Source: Syntrophaceae bacterium (lineage in GTDB: Bacteria; Desulfobacterota; Syntrophia; Syntrophales; UBA2185). Taken from it: a stretch of 7,852 nt of DNA. Below the pieces are notes generated by a model, which was given only the letters and a program-made list of their open reading frames with translations, was not told where the DNA came from and searched no databases. Where the stretch lies: positions 1-7,852 of the forward strand of contig DNUI01000163.1 of NCBI GenBank assembly GCA_003508565.1, given 5' to 3'. Positions 1-5,193 of the stretch are shown here, piece by piece. The stretch's first letter is position 1. The number at the start of each line of letters is the position of its first letter. The translations under genes were made by a program, and so were the position numbers.

Positions 1-2
1 AA

Positions 3-704
3 ATGCTGAGTGTGAAACAGTTTCGTCATAGTACTGATAATTTAAGCTATCTTGTATATGGGGAACAAGAGGCCATCGCCATTGACGGCGTCACTTCGAA
101 AGATATTCTTGAATTTATCAAAAACCGGAATTTGAATCTCCTTTTTGTGACAAATACCCATGGACATCCTGATCATACAAGCGGGAACAGCGCGCTCCTC
201 AAAGGATCGAAAGCGAGATTCATAGGATATGACGAGTTGATCAATAGTGGCGTGATAGAACTTGATGCCAAGGATATAAAAGTCATTAATACACCTGGAC
301 ATACGAATGATTCAGTGTGTTTTTACTTTAACAATTACTTGATCTCCGGTGATACACTTTTTAACGGCACCGTCGGAAATTGCTTTTCCGGCAGCCTGGA
401 AAACTTCTATCATTCCGTTAAAAAAATTATGGCCTTACCGAAAAATACGATTGTCTATGCAGGACATGATTTTGTAAATGACGCCATAGACTTCGCAAAA
501 AAACTTGAACCTGATAATGAGTATAGTGAAATCTTTCTGCGAAACTATAGCCCGAATCACCCTGTATCAACACTAAAGGATGAGTTTAACGTTAACCCGT
601 ACTTACGCTTTAACGAAAGAAGTATTATTGAAATTTTAAAGAAACATGGACTTCCGCGGGATACTGAATTACAGAGGTGGTTATCGTTAATGACAATTGA
701 ATAG
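3..704 (+). CDS. Glyoxalase II-like metallo-beta-lactamase-fold hydrolase
   Basis: This 233-residue protein is a metal-dependent hydrolase of the metallo-beta-lactamase fold, closest in layout to hydroxyacylglutathione hydrolase (glyoxalase II, about 250 residues), a cytoplasmic thioesterase. The binuclear metal site is complete: THGHPDH at 52-58 (His53, His55, Asp57, His58), His100 in PGHT, Asp117 in GDTLF and His155 in YAGHD. The tail carries the glyoxalase II-type EPDNEY (169-174) and NPYLR (198-202) segments. The family stretch GCG(K/R)-x-(Y/F)-EG reads TVGNCFSGS here (123-131), so the basic glutathione-contacting residue is Asn126. The true substrate may therefore be another thioester. 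The ATG lies two bases from the window edge, so its ribosome binding site cannot be seen; the N-terminus aligns with family starts and is probably complete. No signal peptide or membrane segment is visible. The fold is certain, the substrate is not. Confidence 0.88.
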   Translation: MLSVKQFRHSTDNLSYLVYGEQEAIAIDGVTSKDILEFIKNRNLNLLFVTNTHGHPDHTSGNSALLKGSKARFIGYDELINSGVIELDAKDIKVINTPGHTNDSVCFYFNNYLISGDTLFNGTVGNCFSGSLENFYHSVKKIMALPKNTIVYAGHDFVNDAIDFAKKLEPDNEYSEIFLRNYSPNHPVSTLKDEFNVNPYLRFNERSIIEILKKHGLPRDTELQRWLSLMTIE

Positions 705-705
705 A

Positions 706-1635
706 TCAAAGTAATTTGTATTGTTGCCGCAAGGTTAAGCAATATGATTTTATCATCGTTACGGGGTTATAGGATTTTTTTGACTGGGCGAGGTTCGGAA
801 GATTCATGTCGCTTTCTTTATTTATGTACTTATAACCGGCAAAGAGACGCTTTGCGCATTCGTTGTCAAGGAACTGATACAGTCCTTTGATGTCAGGATA
901 GGCCTTTTCAAAATTAAGCACACCCATACTCTCGGTGAGGCGTGAGCTGATCCCGAACGCGCTCACCTCACCGTTGATACGGATCAGAAGGCCTTTTGCT
1001 TCCAAGGCATCGAAATTATTGAGGGTAGTGACGGTCGCTATTTTTTCGCAGGCAAGATTCTCATTTTCTTCCAGATTGCAATCGCGAATTTCACACCATT
1101 TCTGTAAAAAATTCAAGCATGGAAGGGTGTTCGTGTGGTTGATCATCTCTACTTCCACTTTGCCCTTCTGGACAAATTTATTGTGAAACTGGTGAATCAG
1201 GTTCCTCTGTCTGATGTACTTATTCCCCTTGAGATGCATTAAGTCTTCTGACAGATAGATATAATCATCGAATTCAGTTTGTTCAATTATCGTAAAATAC
1301 GTTTCGATCTCCTTGCGCTCGAATTGAAGGAGAAAGTCTTCCGGTACAAACCAATAGTGAGCAAAACCTGATTTCTTTGCCAGAAGTGCGAGATATTCAA
1401 GAGTTATGTTTTCAGTGGGAGATATTGGCAGAACAAGGTGATTATTCTCATGGCGGCTTAGTGATTTGTTGCCTATGATTAAGGTGTCGTTTTCGATAGA
1501 ATAATAAGTCTGCAGCTTTTGAGTGCTCCAGACAATAAGCGATAAGAGAGAATAACTGCTTAATCGGTATTGTTGATTTTGGAAGAAACCCTTAAGGCTA
1601 TGGTAATCATTTACCGATAGTGGTGTAAATTTCAT
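706..1635 (-). CDS. DUF2156 protein (phosphatidylglycerol lysyltransferase C-terminal-like, GNAT-type fold)
   Basis: This 309-residue protein resembles the DUF2156 / LPG_synthase_C family, whose fold is a pair of GNAT-like acyltransferase domains. Family hallmarks are DYIYLSEDLMHLKGNKY (124-140), followed by RQRNLIHQF (142-150), which matches the usual KRNxINxF pattern. NKESDMNLPNLAQSKKSYNP (272-291) matches the usual N-x-E-x-D-x-G-x-x-G-L-x-x-x-K-x-SY-x-P block, although both glycines appear as Asn here. In MprF this domain transfers lysine or alanine from aminoacyl-tRNA to phosphatidylglycerol. This protein has no N-terminal membrane flippase, so it is a soluble stand-alone member of unknown substrate. 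The start is the ATG complement at 1635-1633; no Shine-Dalgarno sequence is evident upstream. The gene converges on the upstream hydrolase with one base between the stops, so the pair is not an operon. Its own promoter is proposed at 1672-1700. Family assignment is good, function unknown. Confidence 0.85.
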   Translation of the reverse strand: MKFTPLSVNDYHSLKGFFQNQQYRLSSYSLLSLIVWSTQKLQTYYSIENDTLIIGNKSLSRHENNHLVLPISPTENITLEYLALLAKKSGFAHYWFVPEDFLLQFERKEIETYFTIIEQTEFDDYIYLSEDLMHLKGNKYIRQRNLIHQFHNKFVQKGKVEVEMINHTNTLPCLNFLQKWCEIRDCNLEENENLACEKIATVTTLNNFDALEAKGLLIRINGEVSAFGISSRLTESMGVLNFEKAYPDIKGLYQFLDNECAKRLFAGYKYINKESDMNLPNLAQSKKSYNPVTMIKSYCLTLRQQYKLL

Positions 1636-1649
1636 AAAGAATTTTGAAA

Positions 1650-1669
1650 ATCCATGCGATATAATGGAT
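1650..1669. repeat. Short inverted repeat at the predicted DUF2156 transcription start
   Basis: ATCCAT (1650-1655) and ATGGAT (1664-1669) are perfect inverted arms separated by eight bases. They span the predicted start of the leftward transcript near 1665. They could be a small operator half-site pair or a weak leader hairpin. Six-base arms in AT-rich DNA can also occur by chance. Confidence 0.3.
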
Positions 1670-1671
1670 GG

Positions 1672-1700
1672 AATATAGAAATCTTAGACCACTATGTCAA
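1672..1700 (-). promoter_or_regulatory. Sigma70-type promoter for the DUF2156 gene
   Basis: Read on the minus strand, a perfect -35 TTGACA (1700 to 1695) is followed after 17 bases by TATATT (1677 to 1672), five of six matches to the -10 consensus. Transcription would start near 1665, leaving a leader of about 30 bases before the ATG at 1635. Position, direction and spacing all fit the DUF2156 gene. The prediction rests on consensus only. Confidence 0.6.
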
Positions 1701-1753
1701 GATTAATAATGTGTTTCATTAGCACAAATACTATTACTGCCTTGATTAATAAT
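1701..1753. repeat. Pair of 10-base direct repeats beside the two divergent -35 boxes
   Basis: GATTAATAAT occurs at 1701-1710 and again at 1744-1753, 43 bases apart start to start, about four helical turns. The first copy touches the upstream side of the leftward -35 box (1695-1700). The second lies five bases upstream of the rightward -35 box (1759-1764). The positions suit AT-rich UP elements or a shared regulator site, but no known motif is recognised. Confidence 0.4.
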
Positions 1754-1758
1754 AGCCG

Positions 1759-1787
1759 TTGACATTCTAAGATGTAATGAATATATA
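1759..1787 (+). promoter_or_regulatory. Sigma70-type promoter for tRNA-Leu and probably the tig-clpP-clpX-lon operon
   Basis: A perfect -35 TTGACA (1759-1764) is followed after 17 bases by TATATA (1782-1787). Transcription would begin near 1794, about 13 bases before the mature tRNA-Leu 5' end, which is typical for a tRNA promoter. No CIRCE repeat (the HrcA operator) and no sigma32-type promoter was seen here. Only 33 bases separate the tRNA from tig, with no terminator among them, so this is also the best visible promoter for the downstream proteolysis genes. Confidence 0.7.
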
Positions 1788-1806
1788 GAAAAGATAAGTA
1801 CGATAC

Positions 1807-1893
1807 GCGAGAGTGGCGGAATTGGCAGACGCACTGGACTTAGGATCCAGCCCGCCTTAGCGGATAGGGGTTCAAGTCCCCTCTCTCGCACCA
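1807..1893 (+). tRNA. tRNA-Leu (anticodon UAG)
   Basis: The full class II cloverleaf folds by eye. The acceptor stem is GCGAGAG (1807-1813) with CTCTCGC (1883-1889), then discriminator A1890 and an encoded CCA (1891-1893). The anticodon stem is CTGGA/TCCAG around the loop CTTAGGA, with anticodon TAG at 1841-1843, decoding CUN leucine codons. The long variable arm has the stem CCGC/GCGG (1852-1855 with 1860-1863), as expected for leucine. The T arm is AGGGG-TTCAAGT-CCCCT. The gene sits directly in front of tig, apparently in the same transcript, so RNase P and 3' processing would release the operon mRNA. Confidence 0.97.
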
Positions 1894-1916
1894 ATTTTGC
1901 GTAAAAATATTTTATG

Positions 1917-1921
1917 AAAGG
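1917..1921 (+). promoter_or_regulatory. Ribosome binding site supporting the GTG start of tig
   Basis: AAAGG at 1917-1921 lies five bases before GTG 1927 and eleven before GTG 1933. The in-frame ATG at 1945, which matches family N-termini better, has no Shine-Dalgarno sequence at useful spacing. The site therefore favours a GTG start. Confidence 0.5.
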
Positions 1922-1926
1922 TTTGT

Positions 1927-3237
1927 GTGACAGTGTCCGAAAATATGATACCAGTAAAAGTCGAAGATGTAAGTCCCATTAAAAAGAGGTTGTCCTTTGA
2001 TATTTCATGGTTAGAAGTGAAGCAAGCACTGGACTCGGTGTACAAAGATGTTGGAAAAAAAGCCAAAGTCAAGGGATTCCGACAGGGAAAAGTGCCGAGA
2101 AACATTATAGAATCCATGTATAAAGAGTATGCGGAAGAGGAAACGGTCACGAAACTCGTAAACAAATATTACTGGGACGCATTGAAAGAGAAAAATATCG
2201 CCGCTGTTGCACAACCGGACATTGAGCAGAAAGGTTTGGAAGAGGAGAAAAATTTCACCTTCACTGCTACTGTTGAGGTCGAGCCGACCATAGAACCAAA
2301 AGGGTATGAAGGGCTTGAACTTGAGAAAGAGGAGCATATAGTTGACGATTTTGACATCGAAAAGAGGCTTCAGAAAGTTCGCGACATGTTCGCCACCATG
2401 GAAGAAGTCGAGGTCGATCGGGGAATAGGTGAAGGTGATTTTGCTGTTATCGATTTTCAAGGTTCACATGACGGCAAAGCGCTGAAAGAGATGAAGGCAG
2501 ATAATTATCTTTTGGAGATGGGTGCTAAAACCTTTGTTCCCGGTTTTGAGGAACAACTGACAGGTATGAAAAAGGATGAGGCGAAAGAGATTAAAATTAC
2601 CATGTCGGATGACTATCAGGCGAAGCATTTAGCGGGAAAAGAAATAATGTTTTCGGTAACATTAAAGAATATTAAGGAAAAAAAACTGCCTGATCTCGAT
2701 GATAAATTCATTCAAAATTTTGATAAATATGAGACCTTTGATGATCTTAAAAAGGATATTGTAAAAACGCTGGAGGAAGAAAATACAGCTAGTTCAAATA
2801 CGACGTTAAAAAATCAAATTATAGATAAACTTTTAGAAGCAAATGAATTTGAAGTGCCGCCAACTTTTGTAAACAGACAGGTTTCTCTTATGATTGCCGA
2901 TATGCAACGAAGAATGTCGATGCGGGGCCTTAAGAAACAGGACAGTTCCGAATTATTTAACAAGTTTTATGATCTTTACAAAGAAGAAGCATCAAAAATT
3001 GTTAAAACGGTCCTTCTTATAAAAAGCATTGCTGAGAAAGAATCTCTTTCAGTATCTGATAGCGAAGTTGATGAAAAGATTAAAGAAATAGCAGAACATC
3101 GAGCGCAGAGTTATGATTCACTGAAGAAATCATTAGTAGAAGGGAATCTGATCGAAGATATGAAGAGCGAAATATTAAATACAAAAGTATTTCGTATGAT
3201 TGAAGATAAAGCGAAAATTACTGTAGTTAAAAAATAA
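1927..3237 (+). CDS. tig: Trigger factor, ribosome-associated chaperone and peptidyl-prolyl isomerase
   Basis: Trigger factor docks beside the ribosome exit tunnel and shields nascent chains. At 436 residues it has the full family length. The N-terminal ribosome-binding domain carries the signature loop GFRQGKVP (50-57). The FKBP-like isomerase domain spans roughly 164-250, with GDFAVIDFQG (170-179) and a closing FSVTLKNIKEK segment (242-252). The remaining part, rich in Lys, Glu and Leu and mostly helical, is the substrate-cradling C-terminal domain. The GTG at 1927 is chosen because AAAGG lies five bases upstream. The family N-terminus begins more like MIPVKVEDVSPIKKRL, at ATG 1945, so the first six residues may not be translated. 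The gene follows tRNA-Leu by 33 bases and is followed by clpP after 17, the usual tig-clpP-clpX arrangement. Identity is secure; only the start is uncertain. Confidence 0.97.
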   Translation: MTVSENMIPVKVEDVSPIKKRLSFDISWLEVKQALDSVYKDVGKKAKVKGFRQGKVPRNIIESMYKEYAEEETVTKLVNKYYWDALKEKNIAAVAQPDIEQKGLEEEKNFTFTATVEVEPTIEPKGYEGLELEKEEHIVDDFDIEKRLQKVRDMFATMEEVEVDRGIGEGDFAVIDFQGSHDGKALKEMKADNYLLEMGAKTFVPGFEEQLTGMKKDEAKEIKITMSDDYQAKHLAGKEIMFSVTLKNIKEKKLPDLDDKFIQNFDKYETFDDLKKDIVKTLEEENTASSNTTLKNQIIDKLLEANEFEVPPTFVNRQVSLMIADMQRRMSMRGLKKQDSSELFNKFYDLYKEEASKIVKTVLLIKSIAEKESLSVSDSEVDEKIKEIAEHRAQSYDSLKKSLVEGNLIEDMKSEILNTKVFRMIEDKAKITVVKK

Positions 3238-3240
3238 TGC

Positions 3241-3246
3241 AAGGAG
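3241..3246 (+). promoter_or_regulatory. Strong ribosome binding site fixing the clpP start
   Basis: AAGGAG at 3241-3246 is a strong Shine-Dalgarno sequence eight bases before ATG 3255. An earlier in-frame ATG at 3237 overlaps the last base of the tig stop codon but would place this site inside the coding region, so 3255 is preferred. Confidence 0.85.
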
Positions 3247-3254
3247 ATCGACAT

Positions 3255-3839
3255 ATGCCCTTGATTCCAATGGTAATCGAACAGGACGGGAGGGGAGAAA
3301 GGGCCTTTGACATATATTCAAGGCTTTTAAAAGACAGGATAATCTTTCTCGGTACGGCAATTGACGATGATATTGCAAATCTGATTATCGCACAAATGCT
3401 CTATCTCGAATCCGAAGATCCGGATAAGGATATTTTCTTTTATCTTAACTCGCCTGGAGGAAACGTAAGTTCGGGAATGGCAATCTATGACACCATGCAT
3501 TATATAAAGCCTCCTGTATGTACCGTGTGCATGGGGCAGGCAGCGAGCATGGGGGCATTGCTCCTTGCAGCCGGAGAAAGAGGGAGAAGAAGTGCTCTCC
3601 CGCATTCCAGAATCTTGATACATCAACCTCTGGGTGGGTTTTATGGTCAGGCAACTGATATTGATATTCAAGCGCGTGAAATATTGCGAATGAAAGATGA
3701 ATTGAATCTTATCCTTGCGAGCCTTACAAGTCAGCCTCTCTCCAAGATACAGATGGACACGGAACGTGATTATTACATGACTTGTGAACAGGCAAAAGAT
3801 TATGGTATTATAGATGAAATAATCATAAAAAGGCGATGA
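3255..3839 (+). CDS. clpP: ATP-dependent Clp protease proteolytic subunit
   Basis: ClpP is the serine peptidase that forms a double heptameric barrel in the cytoplasm and degrades polypeptides threaded in by ClpX or another Clp ATPase. Starting at ATG 3255 it has 194 residues, the normal size, and opens with the family N-terminus MPLIPMVIEQ. The catalytic triad is intact: Ser98 in GQAASMGA, His123 in RILIHQPLGG and Asp172 in DTERD, at the same mutual spacing as E. coli Ser97, His122 and Asp171. The oligomerisation and substrate-groove segment YLNSPGG (63-69) is present. The usual TGQ before the Asp region reads TSQ (158-160), a mild change. The start is set by AAGGAG eight bases upstream and by homology. 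The gene lies 17 bases after tig and 75 before clpX, and is surely expressed with them. Confidence 0.98.
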   Translation: MPLIPMVIEQDGRGERAFDIYSRLLKDRIIFLGTAIDDDIANLIIAQMLYLESEDPDKDIFFYLNSPGGNVSSGMAIYDTMHYIKPPVCTVCMGQAASMGALLLAAGERGRRSALPHSRILIHQPLGGFYGQATDIDIQAREILRMKDELNLILASLTSQPLSKIQMDTERDYYMTCEQAKDYGIIDEIIIKRR

Positions 3840-3870
3840 TACAATTGAGCCTATAGAGAAAGTGATTTTG

Positions 3871-3890
3871 GTTCTCCTCATGGAGATAAC
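3871..3890 (+). repeat. Small hairpin in the clpP-clpX gap
   Basis: CTCC (3874-3877) can pair with GGAG (3882-3885) across a TCAT loop. The stem extends through flanking GTT (3871-3873) and AAC (3888-3890) around a two-base bulge. No run of T follows, so it is not an intrinsic terminator. It might influence mRNA processing or the relative yield of ClpX, or be chance. Confidence 0.25.
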
Positions 3891-3914
3891 AATAGAAAAT
3901 AGAGGTTGTTCAGT

Positions 3915-5177
3915 ATGGTGAGAAAGAGTAAAGACAATCAAGGCGGGCAAGGCATTTTATTTTGTTCCTTCTGTGGAAAGAATCAAAATGAAGTAAGGAA
4001 GTTAGTTGCCGGGCCGGCAGCATATATATGCGATGAATGTATAGAACTCTGTAGGTGCATCGTTGAAGAAGAATGTGAACCAACTGTAAATGAAGAATTG
4101 CAGAAAGGCATTCCGGATCCGAGAAATATTAAAAAATTTCTGGATCAATATGTAATTGGACAAGAGAGGCCAAAGAGGGTGCTTTCCGTCGCTGTGTATA
4201 ATCACTACAGGAGATTGTTTTCAAACGTTGATCTGGATGGAGTCGAAATACAGAAAAGTAATATTCTACTGATCGGGCCTACGGGATCGGGAAAAACTCT
4301 CCTTGCAAAAACTCTGGCAAAGTTGCTTAATGTCCCGTTTACCATAGCCGATGCGACGACTCTGACCGAGGCAGGGTATGTTGGAGAGGACGTAGAAAAT
4401 ATTATCCTGAGCCTCCTTCAGAATGCAGACTATGATGTCGAGAAGGCTTCAAAGGGAATTGTTTACATCGACGAAATTGACAAAATTGCAAAAAAATCAG
4501 GAAATCCTTCAATTACAAGAGACGTTTCAGGTGAAGGTGTCCAACAGGCACTTCTCAAGATTATAGAAGGAACATTGGCAAATGTGCCTCCGAAAGGAGG
4601 AAGAAAGCACCCGCAGCAGGAATTCATCCAGGTGGATACGACAAATATATTATTTATCTGCGGAGGAGCTTTTAACGATCTTGAAGACATTATTGCCAGG
4701 AGACTCAATGCATCGTCCATGGGTTTCGGTGCAAATATTAAGAGCAAACGGTATAAAAAGGTGGGTGATTTTCTATCCGAAGTTCAACCTGAAGATTTAC
4801 TTAAGTTTGGTATGATCCCCGAATTTATAGGGCGTTTGCCAGTTGTCACAACATTGAATGAACTAAATCAGGATGAACTGGTACGTATATTAATTGAACC
4901 GAAAGATGCGATTAGCAAACAATATAAAATTCTATTTGAACTTGAGAACGTGAAACTGAAGTTTACAGACGGAGCCCTGAGAGCGGTTGCTAAATTGTCT
5001 GTGGAAAGAAAGTCAGGCGCGCGAGGACTACGATCAATATTAGAAAATACAATGCTTGATATAATGTATGAACTGCCCTCCAGAAACGATGTAAGGGAAT
5101 GTGTAATTACTGAAGATGTTGTAATAAATAAGGAAAAACCTATATTGATTTTTGAAACAAAATCAGAAACTGCATAA
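3915..5177 (+). CDS. clpX: ATP-dependent Clp protease ATP-binding subunit ClpX
   Basis: ClpX is the hexameric AAA+ unfoldase that recognises tagged proteins and translocates them into ClpP. Its 420 residues match the family. In order: a C4 zinc-binding dimerisation domain (Cys17, Cys20, Cys39, Cys42); Walker A GPTGSGKT (121-128); the GYVGED pore loop (154-159); Walker B IDE (185-187); the RKH pore motif (230-232); the ClpP-docking loop around 266-272; the arginine finger in FIGR (Arg307); and sensor 2 GAR (368-370). The docking tripeptide, usually Ile-Gly-Phe, is Met269-Gly270-Phe271. ATG 3915 is chosen because AGAGG (3901-3905) lies nine bases upstream. An in-frame TTG at 3906 abuts that site and is unlikely; GTG 3918 is a weaker alternative. 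The gap to clpP is 75 bases and to lon 16. Confidence 0.98.
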   Translation: MVRKSKDNQGGQGILFCSFCGKNQNEVRKLVAGPAAYICDECIELCRCIVEEECEPTVNEELQKGIPDPRNIKKFLDQYVIGQERPKRVLSVAVYNHYRRLFSNVDLDGVEIQKSNILLIGPTGSGKTLLAKTLAKLLNVPFTIADATTLTEAGYVGEDVENIILSLLQNADYDVEKASKGIVYIDEIDKIAKKSGNPSITRDVSGEGVQQALLKIIEGTLANVPPKGGRKHPQQEFIQVDTTNILFICGGAFNDLEDIIARRLNASSMGFGANIKSKRYKKVGDFLSEVQPEDLLKFGMIPEFIGRLPVVTTLNELNQDELVRILIEPKDAISKQYKILFELENVKLKFTDGALRAVAKLSVERKSGARGLRSILENTMLDIMYELPSRNDVRECVITEDVVINKEKPILIFETKSETA

Positions 5178-5193
5178 ATTGGAAATATAAATT

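Noticed and set aside
1660..1665. Perfect TATAAT on the plus strand
   Set aside because: No -35-like hexamer lies 16 to 18 bases upstream. It falls within the leader and start region of the leftward DUF2156 transcript.
1703..1894. Minus-strand open frame of 63 residues beginning MVRERGLEPL
   Set aside because: It is the antisense of tRNA-Leu. This peptide pattern is a well-known false gene call created by tRNA sequence.
2011..2460. Minus-strand open frame of 149 residues opposite tig
   Set aside because: It is a shadow of the tig coding frame, rich in Phe and Leu as expected from antisense of Lys/Glu codons.
3177..3192. Perfect inverted repeat AAATAC-AAAA-GTATTT near the end of tig
   Set aside because: It lies inside coding sequence, is AT-rich, has no T run after it, and is easily explained by codon composition.
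3327..3950. Minus-strand open frame of 207 residues opposite clpP
   Set aside because: It lies antisense to an intact, strongly conserved clpP, has no ribosome site or recognisable domain, and has low-complexity coding character.
5152..5180. Possible lon promoter, TTGAAA with a 17-base spacer and TAAATT
   Set aside because: The -10 matches only four of six, it lies over the end of clpX, and lon follows by 16 bases, so co-transcription explains expression. No sigma32-type -10 (CCCCAT-like) is present.
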